The notes below the pieces were generated by a model. The model worked only from the letters and a program-made list of their open reading frames with translations. It was not told where the DNA came from and made no database searches. A program made the position numbers and the translations under genes. DNA of 13,652 nt, taken from positions 1 to 13,652 of the forward strand of contig JALLAP010000810.1 of NCBI GenBank assembly GCA_036939355.1. Reading direction: 5' to 3'. This document shows positions 6,887 to 13,652 of this stretch, piece by piece. The stretch is from Thalassiosira profunda (lineage: Eukaryota; Bacillariophyta; Thalassiosirophyceae; Thalassiosirales; Thalassiosiraceae). Positions within the stretch are counted from its first letter, which is position 1. Each line of letters starts with the position of its first letter.

Positions 6887-8598
6887 ATGGCAATGGCACT
6901 GGTTCCTTGCACCGGGCCTCCCAAGTGGGCTCTGCTGGAGCTAATCTCAAAGCACAACGAGGAGGCCGCGCGGCAAATAGAAAAACTCACGAAACAGCTT
7001 GAGTCTACCGAGGCGCCGCTGAACGAAGTCCTCGAGAAACTGTTTACCTTCTGTCCTGCGAAATTGATAACGTTTCAACATGAAGCCGCGACGTTGCGAG
7101 GGTTGGAAAAAGCTTGGCTCAAGCTGGACGCAGAGAGGCTTCATGAAGACTTCGTCAGGTGCCAAAGACGGAAGAGGCTTCAGATATATACAGACAACCA
7201 GTTGGACATTATCGGGAGCTTTGTCGAATCGGCACAGGAAGGCCTTACCAAGTTGAAAGCGTCGTCGAAGGAGAAGAGTCTGGAATGGTTCGCGCAGGGG
7301 CAACTTGCTCTCCAGAGGGAAACCGTGCTGACGAAACTACACAAGCCCGACAAAAGTTGTGATTTGTGGCTCATCTGCAACATGGGAGTATGGCGAACAG
7401 CGCTGGAAGTACCACTGGAATCGGTTGTGGAAGACCACAAGAGTGCGAAGTCTCTCCATGAGTTCTTGGGCAAATACCCGCACATCCGGGCTGCGTTTGA
7501 CGTGACCAACGTGGCCGATGAGGGTAAAATCGTGGCCTACATCGCAAGCATCGAATCAGTTCTTGTGATGACGAAGGTAGGCTTGGCATATGGCACAAAG
7601 GTTGACTGGCATAACGTATCTCCGGCCGGTTATCTGGAGCTCGGGCAGTTCCTGTACCGTGCCGCGTTGGAAAAGGGATTGCCTTCGATGAAACGTTTCG
7701 TGTTTCACCACAACGGCCGGAGGCTTTATTCGAGCCACATGAAAATGACGCTTATGGCCTTGGGAATCCGAGACGGACACATCTTGGAAGTTTCCGAGAG
7801 AGACTTTACTTATGAGAACAGGGTGGCAATAAGAAGATGCTCGCACTCGAGAACGGTGATAATGCCGATCCCAAACCATTGCAGTCGCAAGGCCAGCCGC
7901 TGCTTGCAATTGAGTACAAAGAGGACGAGGAGCCCAAATCAGGACAGCAGCTGCTCGCAATTGAGTACAAAGAACCCGTTGAGGCCAAGCCGATGCAGCC
8001 TTCCAAGGGAAACAGTCGGCGCCGCGAAAAGAAGAGGCCAACCTTGTACAACTCGCCCGAAGACGAGATAAAGAGGCTCAAGCAGCAGCATTCCAGGAAA
8101 CTGTCTCGTGTGTTCGAGGAGGCCGATCCACAGTTCCGGTCGATCAGGGAGGGGCTTCATGCAATGAACCTGCAACGAGCGCAGCCCAAACTGAAATGCA
8201 AGTCAACAAAGACGCTTCCGTCGCCAGCTCTATCGAACAATCTTTCACTATTGAATGAGGCTGGACCTGCGGGCACTGTGGGCAGGACCTCTATTGCAAT
8301 ACTGGTAGGAGAGCCGGGCAACCTCTACAAGACCGGCAAGCGGTCGGCTGGCATACGTTCCGCTTGTCGCACTACGATTGATCTCCATGGCCTGACGAAG
8401 GAAAAAGCATTGGCCACGCTTGACCGATCCCTACCGGAATGGATCGATCACGCCATGAAAGGCTCTTATCCTTTTGTCAAATGTGTGGAGATCGTGTGCG
8501 GAGGAGGACATCAGATTCTAGAGGGAGCTGTAGACAGTTGGATTCGGCGACAGAAGACAGTAGCCAAGGCGCCAAAGGGTCATCTGCAGCGCATTTGA
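6887..8598 (+). CDS. Coiled-coil / ubiquitin-like / Smr-domain protein with one frame break
   Basis: Two overlapping frames read as one protein of about 569 residues if two bases (about 7814-7815) are disregarded. The first frame starts at the ATG at 6887 just after an in-frame stop and gives a charged, probably coiled-coil region (about 15-130), a middle region of unknown fold, and a ubiquitin/SUMO-like segment (about 267-303: KRFVFHHNGRRL ... LGIRDGHILEV). After the shift, the frame opening at 7816 begins EQGGNKKM, carries two LLAIEYKE repeats, a basic linker, and ends with an Smr domain (about 495-555: TTIDLHGLTKEKAL ... VEIVCGGGHQ). Smr domains bind or cut nucleic acid; DLHGL and the Gly-rich GGGHQ are the hallmark elements. 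Neither half holds further stops, so a sequence error or a recent mutation is more likely than an old pseudogene. Cell role unknown; no targeting signal seen. Confidence 0.72.
7900..7973 (+). repeat. Imperfect direct repeat encoding LLAIEYKE
   Basis: CTGCTTGCAATTGAGTACAA at 7900-7919 and CTGCTCGCAATTGAGTACAA at 7951-7970 differ at one base and are 51 bases (17 codons) apart. Both encode LLAIEYKE inside the linker of the Smr-domain protein; a weaker third relative is MLALENGD just upstream. In-frame coding repeat, not a mobile element. Confidence 0.85.
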
Positions 8599-8697
8599 TG
8601 GGCACAGACTTTTGCTACTAGATCCATCAGTCTTCCCGGCAGTATTGGCCTCTCCAAATCTCCACCCGCAACGTCAACTTTCAAGTCTCACCGCCTC

Positions 8698-9726
8698 TTA
8701 TTTGCCGCCCAATTTCTTCCCCCGTCCCTTCTTCCGCGCCTTCAACGCCGCATTCACGCTCTCCTTCCCCTTGCTCCCCCCACCTCCATCTCCGTCCAGC
8801 CGGCTCCGCACAAACGCCGGCGGGACCAGCCAATCCTCCCCGCCCACCTTGGGCCACACATTCTTGTGAAAGAAGTACAGGTGGCCGCTCAGTATCCCCA
8901 GCACGTGGGGCAATGCCGCCGCCGCGTTCCCCGCCTGCAGCACGTCGCTCGCCATGAGTCCGTAGGGCAGCGTCCAATACGGCACCGTGAAGATCAGCCA
9001 CTTGACCTTTTGAGTGGGCATCGACCGGCTCAACACGTGGAGCATTGAGGTGATGACGCTCTGGGCAAAAAAGGGCTGCCCGAAGAAGGCGCTGCACACG
9101 CTCAGGAATGCAATCTGCACGAAGAGAAACAAGAGGTGCTGCGCGGTACCAAACGCCCGCTCGAGGGAGCTCCCGTACTCAAATAAGTAATACGCGTTCA
9201 TGAGCCACCCGATGGAGGGCGGGCCGAGGAAGCACGCCGCCGTCAAGGGCCGCCAGAGCTCGAGGCCGTATATCGTTCGGATGGGGTCCAGCGCCAACAG
9301 GCCCTGGGCGAGTTCCTCCCCCAGTACCAACCCCAGGAGGGTGACGATCCCGACCAGCGTGATGTAAATCCGCGTCAGGGGGAGGATGGATTTGTATTTG
9401 GCCATCGTGTCGGACACTGCCGATTTTTGTGGTTCCTCTTTGACAGACCCCTTCACTTTCTGTTTGCCCGTGGCGGTTTTGGAAGAGGTGCCGTACAAGG
9501 ACGCGGTTTTACCGCCCTTCTTTCGCCGCGAGGCGCCTCCTCGAATGTCTAGCAGGGTGTGGATTGTGTTTGCATTGCAATCGGCCGTGTGGAGAGGGCT
9601 TTGTTGTCGGGTGATGGGTATTCTACTGCGCGGTTGGAAAAAGGATGGTTTGCCGTCGACGGGCGTTGCGCCTATGCAAGCGACTGCCGCCGCCACCCCG
9701 ACGCTCGTTGCAACTGATGGCCGCAT
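8698..9726 (-). CDS. Derlin (Der1-like) with N-terminal signal peptide, possible periplastid form
   Basis: 342 residues, no intron seen. Derlins form the retrotranslocation channel of ER-associated degradation; algae with red complex plastids have an extra symbiont-derived set (SELMA) that moves preproteins across the periplastid membrane. Domain signs: LTRIYITLVGIVTLLG (117-132), DPIRTIYGLELWRPLTAACFLG (the WR motif at 158-159), NAYYLFEYGSSLERAFG (177-193) and the GILSG (GxxxG) helix followed by HLYFFHKNVWPKVGG (277-296). The ATG at 9726 is preferred; upstream the frame has only a GTG. Residues 1-25 look like a signal peptide without Phe at +1, followed by IRGGASRRKKGG. Ordinary ER Derlins lack such a leader, so a periplastid-membrane form is plausible but not proven. 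The tail is Gly-rich and basic. It converges with the Smr gene, 99 bases apart. Confidence 0.85.
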   Translation of the reverse strand: MRPSVATSVGVAAAVACIGATPVDGKPSFFQPRSRIPITRQQSPLHTADCNANTIHTLLDIRGGASRRKKGGKTASLYGTSSKTATGKQKVKGSVKEEPQKSAVSDTMAKYKSILPLTRIYITLVGIVTLLGLVLGEELAQGLLALDPIRTIYGLELWRPLTAACFLGPPSIGWLMNAYYLFEYGSSLERAFGTAQHLLFLFVQIAFLSVCSAFFGQPFFAQSVITSMLHVLSRSMPTQKVKWLIFTVPYWTLPYGLMASDVLQAGNAAAALPHVLGILSGHLYFFHKNVWPKVGGEDWLVPPAFVRSRLDGDGGGGSKGKESVNAALKARKKGRGKKLGGK

Positions 9727-9824
9727 GATCGCTCTATCGACGGCTCGGGACGAGGAATGGGCTGTCCAGGAGCGGTCGGTGCACTTTGTGGTGATGTTTG
9801 CTTGGAGGCGGCCCCCGCGTCCAG

Positions 9825-9832
9825 CCACGTGG
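9825..9832. promoter_or_regulatory. CCACGTGG (G-box) palindrome at the centre of a divergent promoter
   Basis: Perfect 8-base palindrome containing CACGTG. It lies 98 bases from the Derlin ATG (9726, minus) and 97 bases from the dehydrogenase ATG (9930, plus), so it sits at the midpoint of the 203-base gap. CACGTG is a standard site for bHLH or bZIP dimers. Shared control of both genes is inferred. Confidence 0.45.
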
Positions 9833-9929
9833 AAGGTGCAACTGAACCTTCAGGGACGGACAGTACAATAGAGCGACTGAGACAAAGATCCCTCTAAAAA
9901 TCTTTCGACCGACCGACGCCAACTCAACC

Positions 9930-10816
9930 ATGCGCTCCCTCCTCCTCCCTGCCGCCCTCCTGGGCACCGCCGCGGCCTTCGCGCCCGCCCCGCGCGCCGC
10001 GGTCCGCGCCAGCACGTCGCTGGATGCCACCATCGCCGTCTTCGGGGCGTCGGGCCTGACCGCACAAGAGTGCGTCTTCCAGGCGCTCAAGGACGGCGAC
10101 AAGGTCGTCGGTTTGACGCGCAGCCCGGCGAACTGCAAGATTCCCAAGGGGTCCGGCGGGGCCGATGCCGAGAAGCCGTTTGATGATCCGAACTTGACGC
10201 TGATTGCGGGGGACGTGACGAAGGCGGCCGATGTGGCGAAAGGTGAGCGAATGGACACAAGATGTGCGCGTATCTTTCGTTGCAAATCTCTGGCTGAACG
10301 CTAACCATCCGTCCAGTCTTTGAGAACGACATCGACGGCGTCGTCATCGCCCTCGGAGGAAAGACCTCAGACGTTGGCGACACCATGCTCACCGACGGCA
10401 CCAACAACATCATGGCCGCCATGAAAGACAAGGGCGTGAAGCGCGTCGCCGTCGTCACCTCCATCGGCGCGGGAGACTCAAAGGATCAGGCTCCGTTCGC
10501 CTTCAAAATCCTCATGATGACGGTGATGAAAAAGATCTTCAACGACAAGAACAACCAGGAGGCCGCCGTGGAGGCGAGTGGGTTGGAGTACTGCATCGTG
10601 AGACCGGGCGGGTTGACCGTTGACCCGCCCACGGGAGTGATCAATGTCATCGACGGGGAGGCGGGGAGCATTCCGCGGGCGGACGTGGCGCAATTTTGCC
10701 TCGAGGCGGTGAAGGACGCCGATTTTCCGTACGTGGGGAAGTGCCCGTGCATCAGCTCGGTGGGCGGGACGTCGTGGGTGAAGGATCGATCGAAGGCGGC
10801 CCGGGGCGAGATGTGA
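9930..10816 (+). CDS. Plastid-targeted atypical SDR / NAD(P)-binding protein, two exons
   Basis: Exons 9930-10242 and 10317-10816 give 270 residues. The leader MRSLLLPAALLGTAAA-FAPAP has Phe17 at the +1 site, a textbook complex-plastid signal. The mature part begins with a Rossmann strand and dinucleotide loop, IAVFGASGLTAQECV (35-49), then VVGLTRS, LIAGDVTKAADV (91-102), VVIALGG (113-119), RVAVVTSIGAG (147-157) and SGLEYCIVRPGGLTVDPPTG (192-211). This pattern is that of atypical extended SDRs (SDR_a5/NmrA-like), a group that includes plastid proteins of the TIC62/HCF173 type and biliverdin-reductase-B-like enzymes. The classical YxxxK catalytic pair is not evident, so it may be a cofactor-binding regulator or assembly factor instead of a dehydrogenase. 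Codon use is strongly G/C-ending at the start. It shares a divergent promoter with the Derlin gene. Confidence 0.92.
10243..10316 (+). other. Intron of the SDR-like gene
   Basis: 74-base phase-1 intron, donor GTGAGC, acceptor GTCCAG, with a branch-like GCTAACC near 10300-10306. Splicing creates a Val codon and the run ADVAKVFENDIDGVV. Contains TTGCAA (10280-10285). Confidence 0.93.
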
Positions 10817-11473
10817 GGATGTTGCATGTCGATGAGTTGGCCTTCTGCAAATGTGTTGCAAAAGGACACGAACTGCATCGTACCATACCTAGTACCTAGG
10901 TTGGGCTGTAGGTAGCTCAAAAAGAAGTATTGCTGAAGCTGCACATACTCGAAAGGTACTATTCAATAACGGGATGCATACATTCGCAAAGAGAGGTACA
11001 GGCAACTGAGGGCTGCTCCTCAAGCTGCTGTCTCTTGCATTTCCTGCTTGTGGATGTTCCAATCGATGAATGCCAATTTGCAGGAGAATTCAAGCAATGG
11101 TTGAAGTGAAGAAGTATCCCGCGGTAAGTAGGTCAGCCGCATGCGGAATTTGGGCACTCTTTGGCTGATAGAAGCACCTATTTTATTCAGTCTTGTGATC
11201 TTCAATCCGTGGTACGCCAAAAAACAAGGGCCACGGACGTCTATTCCAAAGCAAAGCCGACGACGTTCTGTTCAGATTGTGTCAACTCCGGTCAGTATTG
11301 GGCGAGGTCCCACGCGCTAAGCGATAGGTGAGAACCTCTTGGTTGGGCCAACATTCCAAGACAATGATATCCAGTCATGCTGGTGGGTTGGGGGGTTGTG
11401 ATGATGCGTCGTCATATGAAAATGGAACGCGAATTATAGCATAGTCCGAAGGAGCACCGCGGAAGGAAAGCAT
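10817..11473. other. Convergent intergenic region, no gene seen
   Basis: 657 bases between two convergent stop codons, therefore mostly 3' UTR sequence of the SDR-like and Rieske-like genes. Noted: TTGCAA at 10856, CTAGTACCTAGG (10889-10900) containing an ACCTAGGT palindrome (10894-10901), and GTTGGGCCAAC (11342-11352, near-perfect inverted repeat). No tRNA-like T-arm, snoRNA box pair or coding frame with convincing content was found. Confidence 0.55.
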
Positions 11474-12130
11474 TTAGTAGTACTTTCCGTTGGACTTTCC
11501 CTGGGCGTCGAGGATACCGGACCAGTACTCGGACTCGAAGTTGGCCTTGTAGTTGACATCGACCTGGACCTGGACGGACTTGCCCTGGGCCTTGACGGGG
11601 TAGGTGGGGACGCCCACGGGGTCGAAGATGCCGCCGATGAGCTTTCCGAGGCCGGCCGGGCACCAGTCGACGACCTCGCCAGTCTTCAGGCTGAACTTGG
11701 TGCCGAGCACGGGGTCTGCGATGGTGCCGTCGTCTCCGACCTTTCCGAAGGACAGGGGCTGGTTGACCGGGGGGCACTTGTCGCCGAGGGCGTAGACGGC
11801 GCCCTTGGGGTCGACGGCGATGCAGATGGCGAGGCCACCGGCAACACCCGAAGTGGCAGAGCCCGGGGACGGGAGGTCGTCCTTGGAGATGCAGTCCACG
11901 AACTTAAGGCTGGGGCCCTTCTTGACGGCGTTCAGGGCCGTGTTGCGCTGCGTTGCATGACGTCGTTTCAGGTGCCACGTGCAGAAAGACGCAAGATGAT
12001 GTGAGTTATCTCTGCCGTATCGTTCCACTCTTTTGACACGCGCAATCTTGCAATTACTCACCGACACCTGCGTGGAGGGGGCGAACGCAGCGGCAGAGCC
12101 GACAAGGGCAGCGACGATGACGGACTTCAT
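11474..12130 (-). CDS. Plastid-targeted Rieske-fold protein lacking most Fe-S ligands, two exons
   Basis: Exons 12130-12062 and 11947-11474 (minus strand) give 180 residues. The leader MKSVIVAALVGSAAA-FAPST has Phe16 at +1, the complex-plastid pattern. The mature part resembles Rieske ferredoxin-like domains: AICIAVDPKGAVYALGDKC (63-81), PLSFGKVGDDGTI (87-99), GTKFSLKTGEVVDW (105-118) and VPTYPVKAQGKSVQVQV (136-152). In the canonical motif (CxH ... CxxH) only Cys81 remains; the other positions read Pro83, Asp101 and Leu104. A 2Fe-2S cluster is therefore unlikely, and a structural or regulatory role in the plastid is more plausible. Codons are heavily biased to GCC, GTC, AAG and similar, suggesting strong expression. 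An upstream non-ATG or leaky extension of the frame exists but adds a non-signal N-terminus, so 12130 was chosen. Confidence 0.87.
   Translation of the reverse strand: MKSVIVAALVGSAAAFAPSTQVSVSNCKIARVKRVERYGRDNSHHLASFCTWHLKRRHATQRNTALNAVKKGPSLKFVDCISKDDLPSPGSATSGVAGGLAICIAVDPKGAVYALGDKCPPVNQPLSFGKVGDDGTIADPVLGTKFSLKTGEVVDWCPAGLGKLIGGIFDPVGVPTYPVKAQGKSVQVQVDVNYKANFESEYWSGILDAQGKSNGKYY
11948..12061 (-). other. Intron of the Rieske-like gene, in frame and stop-free
   Basis: 114-base phase-0 intron, donor GTGAGT, acceptor ACGCAG, on the minus strand. It is exactly 38 codons and has no stop in the coding frame, so retention would give a 218-residue protein. It was judged an intron because its translation is basic and irregular and its removal joins FAPSTQVS to RNTALNAVKKG, a normal transit-to-mature junction. 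Contains TTGCAA (12048-12053). Confidence 0.85.
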
Positions 12131-13278
12131 TTTGGATAGTGGGATTAGAGACTGTACGAGGGCAGAAGAGCAAGAGAGCAAGGGGACGCGTGAGATTTTG
12201 TGCACAAGATGTGATCGATATCAGAGCTTCTTCAAAAGCACCGCGCCATCCACGCCAACAATTTTCACCCCAGAACTTTTCTTTCAGCATCAGCGCTTGG
12301 GGCATCGCCGGCTTCTTCTGTTCGGCCGCCCCCTTCGGGTCGGAGGGAGCCTCCTCGCCGCGTCGTCGAGAGCAAGTCAGTCTTCCGCCGGAGCTGCCGC
12401 CAAAAGCCCGCGCTCTCCGCCATCAACCCAGCCACACATCCGCCCAACTAGCTCCATCGCCCCCGCCGCGGGCCGCCGCCGCGGCGGAGGACCACGCCCA
12501 CGATCTCGCACCTGAACAAAGGAGTTGTGGGCTGCAAGGAGGTTCCTTTGCCACGCACCAACGAAGATCGCGAGGCGAAATTCAACACACTTCGTCTGTC
12601 TTCGCCCCTCGACGTCACGGCTATCCCAATTGTTATGGACGAAGGATGCGTACGTTTTGTTAGGTAGAAGTTAGTCAGAGGTCCTGAATGAGGTCCCGAT
12701 TATCGCGCAAGATATGTTCAAGTCCGGAAGCCGGAGCGCTTCGAGTGTGCTCACTTTTTTGCAAAGGGAGGGAGCAAATCGCTCCCTTCGCACATTCATG
12801 CGTTGAAAGTGCCAAAGTCACACCGAACGGATGAAGCTTTGACATGACTGCCTCCAACAAGCCAAAAGAGCAAAAGAGGAGCCCCCAGCCCAGCCGGGGC
12901 TTCCATTCTTGCCAAAGGCCCGCGCCGCTAGGGTGGCCCACGCGCTATCGATTGCAAAGCCAAGGTGCGTCGGGCGCAGGCGGAGGGCACCGGCTGTGAT
13001 CGTGTGGTCGTTGAGGGGATTTGCAGAGCGTCAGTAATGGGCGTCGGTTGTTGGGGGCTTCTTTGGGGCGCATCATATGTTGCGGTGCTCTTGTGGAGGA
13101 GGGTGTGGCGGGGGATAGTGTGCACCCGCAGCCGGCATCACTTGCGTGGCATCTTTGTTGGCAGAGAATATCTTTTGTTCTAACAAACCACTCTATCCCT
13201 TCTACCTCCATTGCATCAGTCTGCGACAATTGGTTGCAATTGCAACAGCAGAAAGATCCAACAATACATCATACAACC
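12131..13278. other. Gene-poor stretch between the Rieske-like gene and the last gene
   Basis: About 1.15 kb. The left end must hold the promoter of the minus-strand Rieske-like gene, and the right end the promoter/5' UTR of the gene at 13279. Overlapping frames up to 174 codons occur at 12033-12663 on the plus strand, but none shows a recognisable domain and they contradict one another. Seen: GACGTCAC (12611-12618), an inverted repeat at 12767-12789, and TTGCAA at 12759, 12952, 13234 and 13240 (the last two as TTGCAATTGCAA). Confidence 0.5.
12767..12789. repeat. Short inverted repeat (hairpin)
   Basis: AGGGAGC (12769-12775) pairs with GCTCCCT (12781-12787) across the five-base loop AAATC; two further pairs (one G-U) extend the stem to nine. 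No protein or RNA family is recognised around it. Confidence 0.5.
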
Positions 13279-13652
13279 ATGGCTTCGCTGACAACCGCCA
13301 CGGACTCCTTCCACTTGCCGCAACACGCGCAATTATTGCACGCTGTCGAAGGAGTGCGTAGGCTGGAGTTCGAGTCCGCCTACAGCTGCGCCCCACCGGC
13401 GCCGCAGACCAAATCCTACTTCAATACGGAGACGAACGAAACGTCGTATATCGAAAGCGAGGTGAAGGTCAATGAAATTGGAGTGCTCTACTTTTACGAG
13501 ATTGGTCACGACAGCGACGTGACGTGGGCATCGCCCGAGGATGACGACGAAGAGGAAGGGCTCTTGGAGAAGGCGGGCAATTTCTTCGGCGGTCTGTTTG
13601 GAGGCGATGACGAGGAAGAAGCCGAGGAGGAGGAAAGCGCAAAGACGGATGT
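13279..13652 (+). CDS. Start of an unknown acidic protein, cut by the window edge
   Basis: An ATG in good context (ACAACCATGG) at 13279 opens a frame that runs without a stop to the window end, giving 124 codons plus two bases. The protein starts MASLTTATDSFHLPQ, has a region with alternating polar and aromatic residues (TKSYFNTETNETSYIESEV), then IGVLYFYEIG, then an acidic stretch with LLEKAGNFFGGLFGG between runs of Asp/Glu. No signal peptide or plastid leader. Even codon quality and the long open frame support a real gene, but no family is recognised and the C-terminus is missing. Confidence 0.65.
   Translation, partial: MASLTTATDSFHLPQHAQLLHAVEGVRRLEFESAYSCAPPAPQTKSYFNTETNETSYIESEVKVNEIGVLYFYEIGHDSDVTWASPEDDDEEEGLLEKAGNFFGGLFGGDDEEEAEEEESAKTD

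Noticed and set aside
7790..7821. A 32-base intron (GTTTCC ... AACAG) as explanation of the frame break in the Smr gene
   Set aside because: Far shorter than the other introns (73-114 bases), with a poor donor compared with GTGAG elsewhere. An indel is simpler.
10817..11473. Possible small RNA (C/D snoRNA or tRNA) in the convergent region
   Set aside because: No proper UGAUGA/CUGA box pair with a terminal stem, and no T-arm with matching acceptor stem.
12139..12663. 174-codon plus-strand frame (and an overlapping 160-codon frame from 12033)
   Set aside because: No recognisable domain. The part near 12290-12360 has fairly G/C-ending codons, but the first 50 and last 60 codons look random, the frame overlaps the Rieske-like gene's promoter, and two frames compete. 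Transcript evidence would be needed to list it.
13355..13385. tRNA T-arm-like word GTTCGAGTCC
   Set aside because: Lies inside the coding frame of the last gene, has no flanking stem pairing and no acceptor or anticodon arm.
1..13652. A defence system, prophage, transposon or CRISPR array
   Set aside because: The genes are intron-bearing housekeeping and plastid genes; no transposase, integrase, terminal repeats, regular spacer array or phage proteins are present.

Overview
The window reads as nuclear DNA of a photosynthetic alga with a secondary, red-derived plastid, most likely a diatom (possibly a centric, Thalassiosira-like one; the genus is a guess). Two features support this. First, five genes carry short spliceosomal introns of 73-114 bases, with GTGAG-type donors and CAG or TAG acceptors. 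Second, four predicted proteins start with a hydrophobic signal peptide that ends at an AxA/G-Phe junction (AAAFAP twice, VGAFSSRP, ALGFSTRP). This is the ASAFAP-type bipartite leader used to reach complex plastids. There are no bacterial operons, rRNA, tRNA, CRISPR arrays or recognisable mobile elements.

Layout, left to right: (1) 277-1227 (+) 6-phosphogluconolactonase, one intron; (2) 1724-2749 (+) membrane-anchored dual-specificity-phosphatase-like protein with an unusual P-loop; (3) 3162-4743 (+) plastid-targeted SulP/SLC26-type anion transporter without a STAS domain, one intron; (4) 5801-4799 (-) plastid-targeted FSH1-type serine hydrolase, one intron; (5) 6038-6814 (+) unknown protein with a two-helix membrane hairpin; (6) 6887-8598 (+) coiled-coil / ubiquitin-like / Smr protein whose reading frame is broken once near 7814; (7) 9726-8698 (-) Derlin with an N-terminal signal peptide, a candidate for the symbiont-derived (SELMA) Derlin of the periplastid space; (8) 9930-10816 (+) plastid-targeted atypical short-chain dehydrogenase/NAD(P)-binding protein, one intron; (9) 12130-11474 (-) plastid-targeted protein with a Rieske-like fold that has lost most iron-sulphur ligands, one intron; (10) from 13279 (+) the start of an unknown acidic protein cut off by the window edge.

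The genes are closely packed. Pairs 3/4, 6/7 and 8/9 converge, and pairs 4/5 and 7/8 diverge from short shared promoters. The genes are not one pathway, but five of ten are predicted to serve the plastid or its surrounding membranes: anion transport, a hydrolase, a Derlin, an oxidoreductase-like protein and a Rieske-like protein.

The most interesting non-coding signals are: a cluster of six ACGT cores upstream of the transporter, two of them in GTACGTC direct repeats exactly 31 bases apart; a CCACGTGG palindrome at the exact midpoint between the Derlin and dehydrogenase start codons; and a striking excess of the palindromic word TTGCAA (23 copies counted by eye), present in four of the five introns.
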